Position numbers and translations under genes: made by a program. Positions 1 through 9,775 of a stretch of DNA of 64,000 bases are shown here, in pieces. Positions within the stretch are counted from its first letter, which is position 1; each line of letters starts with the position of its first letter. Source of the stretch: Candidula unifasciata. Lineage: Eukaryota; Mollusca; Gastropoda; Stylommatophora; Geomitridae. The notes beneath the pieces are model-generated. The model was not told the DNA's origin, did no database searches, and saw nothing but the letters and a program-made list of their open reading frames with translations. The stretch lies in assembly GCA_905116865.2 (NCBI GenBank), contig CAJHNH020006068.1, positions 437,294 to 501,293 on the forward strand, read 5' to 3'.

Positions 1-222
1 ATAATTTACTCACACCATGAGGGTAAATGACAGTAGCTCACACTATGAGGGAAAATTACAGAATTCAGACTATGAAGGCAGCTGACCAGTTCACACTATG
101 AGGACAACTGAAAGTAACTCAGACTATCAGGGCAAGTGACAAAAATTCAGTGCACTGACAAATGAAAGGTGCTCAAACTATATTGGCAACTGACAAAATT
201 CAGACTCTACTAGCAACCAAAG
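1..222. repeat. Degenerate ~28-bp minisatellite
   Basis: Seven to eight imperfect units of about 28 bases recur, each built around a core like CACACTATGAGG followed by an A-rich part ending in TGAC or TTACAG. Units drift by substitutions and small indels, which points to an old array. It lies just downstream of an endophilin exon, in the intron of the minus-strand gene. It probably continues off the left edge. Confidence 0.7.
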
Positions 223-251
223 CTCAACTGAGCCATATCCCAAGCATTTAC

Positions 252-427
252 CTGATTGATGATACGAGGGTGCCTTAATACTGTTGAAGGTGTAGCTGCC
301 AGACTTGCCACCAATGTCTATGTTCTCATTCTGGTCGTCATAGCTGTTTGGAGACTCGCTGCGGTGGAATGAACCCACACGTTTTGGTATGTGCTCCGAT
401 TTGGGCCGGCTTGCCGCTTCGCTACGT
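252..427 (-). CDS. EndoA: Endophilin-A exon: end of BAR helix 3 and linker to SH3 (partial gene)
   Basis: On the minus strand a polypyrimidine tract and CAAG acceptor end just after base 427, and a CAG|GTAAAT donor follows base 252. The 176-base exon holds one base of a Lys codon, 58 codons, then one base. It begins RSEAASRPKSEHIPKR, which resembles the conserved endophilin-A stretch (REASSRPKREYKPKP type) right after the BAR domain. The rest is Ser/Asn/Asp-rich, as expected for the disordered linker before the SH3 domain. Its entry phase matches exactly the exit phase of the exon at 1700-1803 (AA|A, Lys). Endophilin-A bends membranes and recruits dynamin and synaptojanin at endocytic sites. 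The SH3-coding exon would lie beyond the left edge. The family assignment is from remembered family sequence, not a search. Confidence 0.82.
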
Positions 428-644
428 CTTGAGAAATAAAGAATCAATTTTAGTCAGGTTTTTTATCCATGTATTTCTCAACATTTCATCTAAACAAAAC
501 AAAACATACACATACAAAAACCACATCTCCATTGCCTCAAGTTCTTTTACTATTTGATTATTTACTACTCAGTAATCTAATTCAAGTTGTAACCAGCCTG
601 CTTAAAAGGGAAGGGGGGGGGGGTGGTCTTTGAGTCTGAGGATT

Positions 645-778
645 TAGGGCCACAGGGCTAGTGTTGTTGACACAGACTGTGCCCCCGTCAAACAAACAAA
701 CAAAATTCTCAACCTTACAGAGGATTTGAACCTGGGTCTCCCGGTGTTCTTAACCGCTCGGCCAGCCACTCCTCGATA
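645..778 (-). repeat. tRNA-derived SINE, family C, copy 1
   Basis: On the minus strand the head carries an A-box-like TGGCCGAGCGGTTAAG (751-764 region) and a B box GGTTCAAATCC (722-732), as in tRNA-Leu/Ser. A body with TGGCTAGTGCTGTC-type sequence, also found at 13655-13740 and 14370-14515, follows towards 645. The missing 3' acceptor stem and the shared body argue for a SINE, not a functional tRNA. It lies in the endophilin intron. Confidence 0.7.
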
Positions 779-896
779 ACTAAACATTTCAAATGCAATA
801 TCTCTCCCTCTGTATGCGTGGATGGAATTTTTATCAAAATTCCAAAACAACACTGATCTACAAACAATACAAGCTGCTATATTCAATTTGTCAGCA

Positions 897-1116
897 TCTG
901 TGGCTTGCGCGTTGTGAACAAGTGTCGTAATTCCTAGCTGCCGGGTTCGATCCCAGCTGTGGGCGATCTCTGCATTGATTTAGACAGGGTATCGAGAACT
1001 GACCATTCAGACGCAATTGCAAAAAAATGAACATAAAATTGCCTAGTAAAATCACAAACAGCCAACAAATGCCGGGATTGGTTCTGCAATGTCCTGTAAA
1101 GGATGCACAACTAACT
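897..1116 (+). repeat. tRNA-derived SINE, family A, copy 1
   Basis: A B box GGTTCGATCCCAGC at about 945 follows a weak A-box region. The body includes the family marks TTTAGACAGGGTATCGAGAA, AAATTGCCTAG and GGTTCTGCAATGTCCTGTAA, and the end is GGATGCACAACTAACT. At least five other copies lie in this window (9341, 19872, 27933, 32728 and 33001). Confidence 0.8.
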
Positions 1117-1699
1117 TGTATATCAAAACACTGTTTCCTTACTGTAAATTTAAACAAAGAAGACATACACACTGGAATGCACAATTTACTTCTTGGCCTA
1201 TTTTGCTATATCTCCTCAGGTGCGTACAACAATTACAATTAAATAAAACAAAGCAAATAAGTGAATACATTATAACTGAAGTACAAATTCAAACACTCTC
1301 AAAATCAACTGCCTTTTACCAGGGCAATCACAGCATCACAACCATGTCTTTCTGTTTACAAAGTTCTGGACGGAGGTAACGAACAGTGGCAGTTTCAAGA
1401 AACCTTAGCGCTCTACCACTGGACAACATACAAAGAATTTGAAATGTGCTGTCCATGTTTACAGCATGTCTGGAGTTCAAAAGGTGGTGCTCAACCAAAG
1501 AGGAATGGTCTCTCTGACCGGTCACCTAGGTTGTGTTTGTTAAAATACTGTTCTTTTGTTTTAATTCCTTTTGGGAATATATGCCAGGTAATAAATTATG
1601 ATGTGCAATCTATTAATGGTGTCTTCCTTCTCCTTATTCAAAGTAACATATATATGTATGTGTGTGTGTATGTTTATATAAATATGCACAAATACTTAC
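1117..1699. other. Endophilin intron sequence, no feature recognised
   Basis: AT-rich sequence between the SINE and the exon at 1700. It holds a short TATATGTATGTGTGTG run near 1650. No conserved coding frame or repeat shared with the rest of the window was seen. Confidence 0.5.
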
Positions 1700-1803
1700 T
1701 TTTGTTCTAGAGTTTCTAATAATGACTGAAGAGTGTTCAGGGCTTGTCGGTGGTAATCCACTTCAGCTTCAATGAAAGCCTCCAGCTGGCTGATATACTC
1801 CAC
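1700..1803 (-). CDS. EndoA: Endophilin-A exon: BAR domain helix 3
   Basis: This minus-strand exon of 104 bases has a CCTAG acceptor after base 1803 and a strong GTAAGT donor before base 1700. It encodes 34 codons plus two bases. It contains SQLEAFIEAEVDYHRQAL, matching the endophilin-A consensus (VSQLxAxxxAxLDYHRQ) in the long third helix of the BAR coiled coil. Phase 0 entry fits the exon at 4312-4412, and exit after two bases of a Lys codon fits the exon at 252-427. The joined three-exon reading frame has no stop. The protein would be a cytosolic, membrane-curving adaptor in synaptic and general endocytosis. Human paralogues SH3GL1, SH3GL2 and SH3GL3 are the closest family I can name. Confidence 0.87.
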
Positions 1804-2084
1804 CTAGGTATGAAAGCAGAAACAATGTGAGGTGTGTGAAACATAAGGTTTTATTAATCCACACTAAAAATATTCACCACCTTAACATGCCAATCTAAAT
1901 GAAACAATTTATTAACTTTTTGGTACCAGTTTAAAAAAAAATTACCAACATTTTCTATAAGAAATTCTACACTACAAGGCAGTTTTTAGATCAGATTAAT
2001 TGAAATACAGCTGGATCAAAAGCTTACAATTTTGATAGTGAGTTAAATTAACTAATGATAGATAGGGGTGGGGTGGGCGGGGGG

Positions 2085-2290
2085 AGTAAGGTAAGGTAAG
2101 TTTTACCCCACCAGGGCATCACACTGAGCGATAAACACCCAGTGACACAAAATGCCACCATGCGGATGAGGATCCCCTGTGGAGAGGTCTCAGAAACCCA
2201 GTTCAACTGTTAGATTATATTAGGGCCCCTGGCAAAAGCCAGGGTGGGGCTTCAAAATATCAAAAAATTGCATCCTACCAGGGGACGACT
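2085..2290 (+). repeat. Dispersed ~200-bp repeat, family E, copy 1
   Basis: Shares with 4835-5051 and 5082-5275 the blocks GATAAACACCCAGTGACAC, GCCACCATGCGGATGAGGAT, GAGGTC(T/C)CAGAAACCC, GGCAAAAGCCAGGGTGGGGC and GCATCC near the end. All three are in the same orientation. No tRNA boxes or terminal inverted repeats were seen, so the class is unknown. Confidence 0.75.
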
Positions 2291-2889
2291 TTTGATAGGA
2301 AAAAAAAAGTAAGAACAGATTTTGCTGTTGGCTAAATGGACATATAGTGAGTTGCTGGTACAAAAAAGGGTTAACCTAGTCCCCCAGAGAAAGCCGGTTT
2401 ACTGATTTTTTAAAGGGTTTTTGATGACATGATGTTGTAGGGCGGTGGCCAATATAATTTTTTGTATCATTACACAGTCATAAACTTACAATGAAGTCAC
2501 TTTGCTCTCTGTAATGTGTCAATAAAACCACTGTTTTCTTGGTCACTGGGAAGGAAAGAAGTTATTTCACTGCTAGGTTTGTAAAGGTAATGTTTTACTT
2601 TCCCCATCATATTTAAACACCCAGAAATGATAAACACAAATGGTGACTCTAAATATGACAAATCCATACTTTTGTTGGCCACTAGGACACAGCAATAGCG
2701 AATGACAGAACGACGGTGTGAGTTACTCATGTATTATCAGAGCAATGTGAGTACTATTTCAAAGCTATATATATATATAAGCCTGGTGTGATGGTTCCAA
2801 TGCCTATGTCAATCCTTCGAAGGCATCAGTGTCATGGTCAACAATCACATTGTCAAGTCGGACTTACCAGAAGTGAAAGCGTGATAATG
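2291..2889. other. Endophilin intron sequence, no feature recognised
   Basis: Contains a short TA run at 2768-2780. The minus-strand open frame at 2497-2730 has no motif I recognise. I see no gene in it. Confidence 0.5.
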
Positions 2890-4190
2890 TATTGATCAGA
2901 ACCAACGTTATGACGTTTCTCGGGGTGAGGTTCGATCGCAGCTTGTCATTCAGAGAACACGTTGACCATGTGGTAACAAAAGCACGCAAAGGTCTATCTG
3001 CAATGAGGATTATGGCTGCTTCCAACATTGAGCAAAGACTACTAATACTTCTATTTTACGGTTGGGGATTTTTGAATACGCTCTGATCACTGTCAGTGCT
3101 ACCCAGATTGAACGACTCGAAAAGGTGCAAAATGAAGCCATGCGCATTATTTTTGGGATGTACTAGAGACACATCCTGTGGAGCAATGAAGTATCTACTT
3201 GACTTTCCAACAATGAGCATCAGGATGTGGAGGGCTCGGGCATATCTCAAAATATGTGCTGATAAGAAACACCCACTGCATCAAGCGCTGTTTTAGTGAA
3301 AAGGGCGACAGACTGAAGAGGGGGAAATCGTGGCTAGGTCGGGCAGAAGATGTTATTAGGCAAATATGCAGCCTAACCGACATCATACCTGGTGCAGAAT
3401 GGATACCTGTGCCTCAGGCGTTTATTTGTACATTTTCCTGTATTGTCACTCAACAGGCGATGTAGAGAAGAGAATCCTGTTGCTGTTAATGCAGAGGTCA
3501 ACGCTCTCATCGGTGAAAATTCAGACGAAGCAGATGCAAATAATCTATACAGATGGATCCGTTATACGCCAAAGAAGAAGCGCATGGGCATTTACAGCAC
3601 GCTCACGGGCAGAACAGTCAAAGAAGCCAACGGCGCCTTCTCCATGACAACCAGCAGCATGACGATGGAGGTGATGGCAGTGACACAAGCGCTGCCTGGC
3701 TTGAAACACAAAAATACACCCGTTTGTGTATACTCAGTGATTCAATGAGTATGATCCGGAGGGTTCAGGCAGGTTCAGTGCAAAGCAATGGCTTGAATCA
3801 TTACAGAAGTCCACTGTCCGTGGAGTCACCTTTATTTTTGTTCCCTTGCAGGCGTCGATGGAAATGAAAGAGCTGACAGGTTGGCTGGATCCGCTATCAC
3901 ACCGACGGTCAATGGATCATGCTGATATTATCAATGCCCTCAGAGAAATGGGAAGGATAGACGACTTTGGTGGCAGTGAATCCACATCACTCGCCAGAAT
4001 GGCAGACTTGGGAATTAAGATCGGCACAGCAAAAAACGGACGCACACCAGCTACGCCAGAAGACGTTAATCAACATAGAACTGGTACTATTAGCCATCGG
4101 AGTTGGGGTTCATACTGAGGGGAGCATCTGAGCACCTATGGACATGTCCGGAGTGCAATGAGGATAACCCAACTAACTAACTAACTAGCT
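2890..4190 (+). pseudogene. RNase H-bearing LINE relic (3' half)
   Basis: Frames change repeatedly, but the order is clear. A reverse-transcriptase C-terminal part with FLGVRFDRSLSFREHVDHV comes first, at about 2915. IERLEKVQNEAMRIIFG follows at about 3105. An RNase H domain comes next, with IYTDGSV (about 3540), MEVMAVTQAL (about 3665), SDSMSMIRRVQAG (about 3738) and GNERADRLAGSAI (about 3862). A C-terminal cysteine remnant WTCPECNED lies near 4139. It ends in an (AACT)n tail at 4157-4186. The Jockey/I-type LINE that carries RNase H is the best class guess. Frameshifts and stops show it is dead. It sits antisense inside the endophilin intron. Confidence 0.8.
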
Positions 4191-4311
4191 ATATATATAG
4201 AGTGATTGTGTGCAAACCGTTTTTTGCCTCTAATGAAAAAGAGACAGGTTTACTTTTTCCTCTTTATTTTCTTAACAATTTAATGAAGCACCACAACAGT
4301 TCAAGATATAC

Positions 4312-4412
4312 CTCATTTTCAAGCACATTATGCATAGCATTCTCTGCCAAATTTTTAGACTCCTCAAACTTGTCCTCTGCGGCTCTTAATTCCTCCTCTG
4401 TGACATTGGACC
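4312..4412 (-). CDS. EndoA: Endophilin-A exon: BAR domain helix 2/3 region
   Basis: A TTTTCACAG acceptor follows base 4412 and a GTATAT donor precedes base 4312 on the minus strand. The 101-base exon has two bases and then 33 codons. It reads through TEEELRAAEDKFEESKNLAE, which parallels the endophilin-A segment PDEELRQAxEKFEESKELAE, and runs into MHNVLENE (family: MxNLLENDVEQVSQL). It ends in phase 0 and continues directly into VEYISQL of the exon at 1700-1803. The intron between them (1804-4311) contains a plus-strand LINE relic and a dispersed repeat. The upstream N-terminal BAR exons were not found to the right, so they may lie beyond long introns or outside the window. Confidence 0.87.
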
Positions 4413-4834
4413 CTGTGAAAACAACAGTGCACTGAATAATAACAGTTTATTTTTTTTTTTCAAATCTAGCTTTTATTTTGGTGAGATATATGATTATTTT
4501 ACAACAAGCTATGCAGATACAACTCTCATCACAAAGATGTTTCTTCTTCTTCTTTTCCTCCAGATATCTCAGCAAAGTTGGGGGGGGGGGGGGGGGGAGG
4601 GGGGGAGGGGGATCATCTGCGGGCTCTTTCAAATGTGCAGTATGCTTTTCTTCTTTATTTCTTTTATATTGTTTTTAGTTCCATCTTCTGTATAGTCTTT
4701 CACTTGGTCTGTATTCATTATATTTCTTTAGTGCGCCCCCCCCCCCACTTCAACAAAGGGGTCTAGCACAATCTGTCGGATAAATCAATCTAGCACCATA
4801 TACCAAATGTTAATGGTTTATAAAGAGTGACCAT
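4413..4834. other. Intergenic or intron sequence with G and C runs
   Basis: Holds T-rich runs, a (TTC) stretch near 4540, an impure poly-G tract at about 4580-4611 and a poly-C run at about 4735-4746. No gene seen. Confidence 0.5.
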
Positions 4835-5051
4835 GTAGGTAGGTAGTTGTACCCCACCAGGACAAAACACAAGCGATAAACACCCAGTGACACAAAGTGC
4901 CACCATGCGGATGAGGATTACCCGTGCAGAGGTCCCAGAAACCCCTTTCAGTCGTTAGGCCATATTTATGGCCGGGTTATAATGCAGCCTCTGGCAACAA
5001 CGAGAGTGGGGCTTCAAAATAACGAAAAGTTGCATCCCGCAGGGGGATGAC
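4835..5051 (+). repeat. Dispersed ~200-bp repeat, family E, copy 2
   Basis: The same blocks as copy 1, in the same order and orientation, from ACCCCACCAGGACA to GCATCCCGCAGGGGGATGAC. It lies about 30 bases upstream of copy 3. Confidence 0.75.
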
Positions 5052-5081
5052 AATAAACTATAGAGAGTGACTGACTTTTCT

Positions 5082-5275
5082 ACCCTACCAGGACATCACA
5101 CAAGCGATAAACACCCAGATGACACAAAGTGCCACCATGTGGATGAGGATCACCGTGAAGAGGTCCCAGAAACCGCGTTCAGACAATTGGCCATATTTAT
5201 GGCCTGCCTATATTGCAACCCCTGGCAAAAGGCAGGGTGGGGCTTCAAAAAACAACAAATTTCATCCTGAAAAGA
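5082..5275 (+). repeat. Dispersed ~200-bp repeat, family E, copy 3
   Basis: Close to copy 2 in sequence and orientation. The pair could be a local duplication that diverged, or two insertions. Confidence 0.75.
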
Positions 5276-5980
5276 ACCACTAGAGAGAGAGAGTGACCAT
5301 ACTGAAAGTGTATTAGTTAGGTGACAAAGAAAAGTTCACAGAACAGATGACTTAAAAACTGAATATATGCAACTGTCGCAACATATAAAAAATACATGGG
5401 TGCTGACTGGCATTCAGAGGACAGAATGACATCAGAGGGCACAGTAAACAACAGAAAAGACAGAAAGCTTCACAACAAACTACTCCATCTAGATGATGGA
5501 ACCATTTTGCTAAGATGCTTGACAGACTAACAAGTATTTGTCACACTAAAACAAACAACAGCAGAATAAGAACACCAATTAACTGTAAGCCATTTATACA
5601 GAGCATCAGTCAATTTTCCTACCACCTAAGCTATAAATACATAAATACAATAACTGTGAATTACCCATATATGTCGAGAAAAGATATAACTTGTCAATTC
5701 TTTCAACAAAAAAATGTATTTGTTAAGATATACCTCACTGTGAAAACTTAGTAACTGGCTAAAGCACTAAAATTCTGTATAAATATGTATTAGTAAAAGG
5801 TCATTTATTTCATGCTAAATGGACACAGAGGGAAAGGGGTCTTAACTCAATGAAAGAAAATTTATAGAAATTTGTATGTTTCAAAAGGGACTGAACAAGT
5901 AAATCAATTTATTCTTTTTTTTTTCCTTCTGCCAACTTTCCCCCAATGGAAAACAAGACCCTTAAACAACCATATCATCT
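5276..5980. other. AT-rich sequence, no feature recognised
   Basis: No repeat shared with the rest of the window and no coding signal was seen. Confidence 0.45.
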
Positions 5981-6285
5981 TTTACAATTAGTGTCAGGTC
6001 TTGGTTGGATTTGATTGAGCCACTGTGTACCAGAGTTTCTATAAATGCTGAATGTTGGGCACAGTATACCAAACTTGACATCCCACATTCTGCCAATGAT
6101 CTGGGTAGAGGAGTTCTGGCTACTGGCTTTGCTAAGACTGCCTTCTGTGCCAATTGTTTTTGTAACAATGGACAGTGATGGATTTTGTGTGTGGTTTTTG
6201 TTGCCACACGAACCGAACAACTATGGGGCAACCCGTCTGCTATGAAGTTGGAACTGTCATGTAATACCAGACCAGCCATTTTCCG
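5981..6285 (-). repeat. Possible coding relic shared with 25375-25480
   Basis: On the minus strand the residues SNFIADGLPHSCS followed by ATKTTHKIHH recur in similar form (SFIAKPSPHSC, then TKKAQNFHQ) at 25375-25480, which lies inside a LINE relic. This is a weak protein-level match made by eye. A fragment of the same retroelement family is the likeliest explanation. Confidence 0.3.
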
Positions 6286-6466
6286 TTCTCATGACATTTT
6301 CTGGTACATACTTCTGACTGAGTTGACACAAAGACCACGTCAATGAAACATACTGCAGGGGGAATCAAACACAGGAGCTGAGGGCAGGCAGAAAAACATG
6401 CTAGTCATTGGGTTCTCATGACCTCCAAGACCTTGGGTGATTTTCTAAATACACATTCATCATCAT

Positions 6467-7215
6467 CATTTAGCAGGTCTTTTGCAGAACATCGCTCATC
6501 ACGGTCTGCCTGAAAGAAACTTGGTCTCTTGCCAGCTCTCCCACCTCATGCACTTTCATACTCAAGGAGTCACTTACATCCTGTGCCCATTTTCGTGTTG
6601 GTCGGCCCCTGCCTCTCCTTCCTGGTACCATGCCTTCTGCTATAATTTTTTCCAATCCATCGTGGCGCTTGATATGACCAAAATATTTCAGCTTCCGCGA
6701 AAGAATGCTGTTTATGAGCCAATCTTCCTTGATTTTCAGATCTTTCAGGGTGTCAGTATTTCTCATCTTTTTCGTCTAAGATATTCTGAGAATCTTTCTA
6801 TAGCATTTCAGCTCAAAAGCCCCTATTCTCTTTCTTAAATGACTGGGAGATAGTCCACGACTCACATCTCCTTGCTGGTGCTTAACCATAGACTTTTTAG
6901 ACACTTTTTAGACTGTTTAATCTTTGCATTGCTATGGCCATCCACCTTTTAATTTCTGTCAAACGGTTTCCATTGCTATTTATTATAGAACCTAGATAAT
7001 CAAAGTTTGTGACATTTTCAATTTCTTCATCATTTATTGTTATTTTTTGGGTGACAGCCAGCTTTATCTGTGGACATTATTTTCGTTTCTTTAAATTCAA
7101 GAACAGATTTTGATCTTCACTGTGGACAGACAAAATTAAATTGTCTATTCCCTTTACGCTGTTCGAAAGGAGGACTGTGTCATCTACGCAGCAAAGTTCC
7201 GGAATAGGGTTGCCA
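6467..7215 (-). pseudogene. RTE-like LINE relic, family R1 (RT C-terminal half and 3' end)
   Basis: On the minus strand a degenerate palm remnant (CVDDTVLLSN, at about 7170) is followed by INDEEIENVTNFDYLGSIIN. Then come the well-kept C-terminal motifs KLKYFGHIKRHDGLEKI and GRRGRGRPTRKW in the 98-residue frame 6470-6766. The frame ends near 6467 in a (TGA)n tail reading AAATGATGATGATGA. Nearly the same nucleotides occur at 60330-60630 (plus) and, more diverged, at 38645-38943 (minus). It is 5'-truncated and frameshifted. Confidence 0.82.
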
Positions 7216-7747
7216 CCAATTTTACATATTCACTTACATATTTAACTAATAATTTAGCTAGCAAACAGGGTATAACAAATTATATCCTCCACCATAACAG
7301 AAGTATAATAGGGATGGAAAAAATCTACATACCAATTGTTAAAGCAAATAAAAACACCTTCCAATACATATGTGAAACATCTTCCATTAAATATGTGAAA
7401 CAATTTCCCAAAAATTTGTGAAAATCCCTCTAGTAAATATGTGCTTATGATTAAGCATGGCAGCAAAGTATTAGATTTAAGTTACCAAATGATATATAAA
7501 CAAATTAATAGGACAGATCCTTTAAAGGCATTTCAGCAGGACATGCAACTGAGCTCATAACAAGAATAATGGAGATACAAACCCTGCACAATGCAAATGA
7601 AGTGAATCCATACTGGAAACAAGCACTTTAATTATTTCTTCAAAACAAAATGCAGTGAGGGACAGACAGACTGAAGTTGTAACTAAAGACGAACACAAAC
7701 AACCTTCTGTTTATTCATGATAAGAAGTTAAAGCATAAGAAACATGG
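7216..7747. other. AT-rich sequence, no feature recognised
   Basis: Contains short repeated phrases such as AATATGTGAAACA and TAAATATGTG at 7360-7440. The minus-strand open frame there shows no known motif. Confidence 0.45.
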
Positions 7748-8032
7748 GCTATCCTCTGAATAACGGTCCTAAATTATCGAGGCGGAAAATATACCCTAAC
7801 AGGGCCTCAGTCACGTGTCAATTGCGCACTTCCGGCGACTTCCAACACCACTGAGAGTATCCCCCATGCCGCGTGAGCGGCGTGGATTGGGGCTAAACTA
7901 GATGGCTGGGACTCACGAGCAGCAGCTACCGCATCTCCTGCAGCTTCTTTCATTTTATTTGACACGTGACTGAGGCCCTGTTAGGGTATATTTTCCGCCT
8001 CGATAATTTAGGACCGTTATTCGGAGGATAGC
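7748..8032. mobile_element. MITE with ~71-74-bp terminal inverted repeats
   Basis: The left arm 7748-7821 and the right arm 7959-8032 are reverse complements with one mismatch seen, starting GCTATCCTC and ending GAGGATAGC. The centre (7822-7958) holds a small GCCGCGTGAGCGGC palindrome and no coding frame. The 7-base word GAAACAT lies just outside both ends (7739-7745 and 8034-8040) and is a candidate target-site duplication, though one or two unpaired bases separate it from the arms. The near-perfect arms suggest recent activity or conversion. Confidence 0.85.
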
Positions 8033-8110
8033 GGAAACATTTGCCCAAAGAAACAGTGGTTCTCTGATATTCAGAAACTATGTTGTATTTATTTAATAAA
8101 GGAAAACAAA

Positions 8111-8381
8111 GTACCCTTTTTTATGTCAGTGCCGCATCAAGCATATGACACTAGACTCATATTTTTTTAGACCAATCCGCATTCAATAGGTAATGTGACC
8201 AACATCACACAGACCACCTTTACTTCTCAGGATATTACCTGATACCTATTTGAGGTGGGGTCGACATGGGAGAAAAAGATTTTTTTTTTTTTAAGAAACA
8301 AATCCTCCTTAATGCGAATTTGAACCCAAGACATTTTGGTCGGGCAGATTAAACTCTAATCACTATGCTTCTTGAGCCCCT
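8111..8381 (-). repeat. tRNA-derived SINE, family B, copy 1
   Basis: On the minus strand it has a degenerate tRNA head (B-box-like GGTTCAAATTCGC near 8325), the core GGTCGACCC, the family phrase GTATCAGGTAATATCC, the word AAGTAAAGG, and the end TCTAAAAAAATATG followed by a T-rich 3' end. It is heavily mutated. Confidence 0.65.
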
Positions 8382-8836
8382 TCTATAATTAGACTTTCTT
8401 ATTATTATTATTATAAAACTGTTTTCTTCTTGAATGTAAAGGTTTTCCTATTGAAGACACTGCTGCTGGGGTGTGAACTGTCAGGTCATCACACATTCTA
8501 GACTATGACTAATAGGATTGAGTGACTAGTTCCCTTTCTCATTGCCTTTCCTTTGCAGACTATTCACAGAAATTCTGGAAACTATCTAGTATCCATTTTT
8601 TTTAAAGACTGTATCAACCTCAGAGGCATATTGGGAATGGTGGAAAAAAGATGTAATAAGATTTGCTCAGAAAAATCTGGAATTAGTATGGAAATGTATT
8701 TAAAATCTGAAGTAAGTGCAATGTGAGTGAAGCATATAAGCAGAATTAGTGACATGTGTGTATATGATATAACAAGGACATACAGAAGGATACAATGACG
8801 GCACCATAACTACCCCACCTTTATTCTAAAAATATG
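8382..8836. other. No feature recognised
   Basis: AT-rich sequence with a short TTATTA run near 8400. No coding frame or shared repeat seen. Confidence 0.45.
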
Positions 8837-8983
8837 CTGATCTTCTTCTTCGCGTTCACCAGCTGTAAACTCTGGTGGAAAGTTATGGTCATTGGTCCCT
8901 TTCTGGACTGCAGTCCTGATCCAGAACCTGAGTGTTACAGGCACATCAATTTTACAGATGTGTATGCAGAATGTTGTTCCTTG
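8837..8983 (+). repeat. Dispersed repeat, family F, copy 1, cut by the assembly gap
   Basis: Starts CTTCTTCTTCGCGTTCACC and continues GCTGTAAACTC, with later blocks matching 15905-16140 (plus), 49130-49275 (plus) and 53455-53720 (minus). The 17 Ns at 8984-9000 interrupt it where its CTTACGACATGCTT block should follow. Confidence 0.7.
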
Positions 8984-9000
8984 NNNNNNNNNNNNNNNNN
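8984..9000. other. Assembly gap of 17 Ns
   Basis: Seventeen consecutive N characters. The true length is unknown. Confidence 0.99.
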
Positions 9001-9041
9001 ACATGAGATTATCCCAATGAAACAAACACAGGTCTATTTGC

Positions 9042-9042
<1 letters not shown>

Positions 9043-9098
<56 letters not shown>

Positions 9099-9113
9099 GT
9101 TGTTGTTGTTGTT
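9043..9113. repeat. (ATT)n then (TTG)n microsatellite
   Basis: About 18 ATT units, then five TTG units. Confidence 0.95.
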
Positions 9114-9119
9114 ATCAAG

Positions 9120-9282
9120 GACAAAAAGCCTTCCGTTTATTGGACATACAGGGCCAGTTTAACATTTTATAGACCAATCAGCACTTGATGGGTTCTCTGG
9201 TCAGAAACATGCCGGCGATCTTTACTTCCCAGGACTGCATGTAATATCCTTTCAAGGCTGGGTCGACCAAATCAAGTCTCTC
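9120..9282 (-). repeat. SINE family B, copy 2 (3' part)
   Basis: Minus-strand tail and core: ATAGACCAATCAGCACTTGATG, read in plus, is the complement of the family 3' block. It also has CTTTACTTCCCAGGAC and GGCTGGGTCGACC. The tRNA head is missing, so it is truncated on its 5' side. Confidence 0.7.
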
Positions 9283-9340
9283 TGCTGCCTTTAATAACCT
9301 GATCGGTCAGTCTATCTGCCATCTGTGCAGGTCATCCTTG

Positions 9341-9585
9341 TGTTGGTCGGTGTATGTGGCCTAGGCTTTGCGAACGCGCTTCGTAATGACGGAGTCCCGG
9401 GTTCGATCCCAGCTTTGGGCCTTGCGACTTGCGTTGGTTTCCACAGTGGTATCGAGAAGCTGACCGTCCAGAAAGCAATGACAAACTACTGGATGTAAAT
9501 TTGCCTAGAAAAACCACAACAGCCAAAATATGCTGGGGTTGGTTCTGCAATGTCATGTAAAGGATACGCAACTCACTAACTAACC
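9341..9585 (+). repeat. tRNA-derived SINE, family A, copy 2 (full length)
   Basis: A-box region GTGGCCTAGGCTTTGCGAAC and B box GGGTTCGATCCCAGC, then TTGCGTTGGTTTCCACAGTG, AAATTTGCCTAG and GGTTCTGCAATGTCATGTAA, ending GGATACGCAACTCACTAACT with a (CTAA) tail. This is the best copy for a family consensus here. Confidence 0.85.
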
Positions 9586-9631
9586 ATCTCCTGTGTGGTA
9601 GTGAAACAATCAACCAATGCAATCATCAAGA

Positions 9632-9775
9632 AATCAGTACACTGCATAACCTCATCTCCCAGGTGACAACGACAACGACAAGCGGCTGGTGACAGGAGAG
9701 ACAGAAACGCGTTATCACATAAAATTAGTCCAGGTCCCAAATGCTTCCGGCGAGGCAGCTAAAGTAGGTCAGCAT
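9632..9775 (+). repeat. ~145-bp repeat, family G, copy 1
   Basis: Resembles 15388-15529 over its whole length (shared words GCATAACC, ACAGCAAGGACA-like, GTTATC(T)CA(C/T)A, TTAGT(A)CA(C/G)GTCC, GCTTC(C/A)GGCGA). Both copies end where a long pyrimidine microsatellite begins. Confidence 0.65.

Noticed and set aside
645..778. Functional tRNA gene on the minus strand
   Set aside because: A and B boxes are present, but there is no paired acceptor stem and the same body follows in other copies. It is a SINE head.
7254..7466. 70-residue Phe/Tyr-rich minus-strand frame
   Set aside because: It lies in AT-rich sequence with short repeated phrases. Composition alone explains it.
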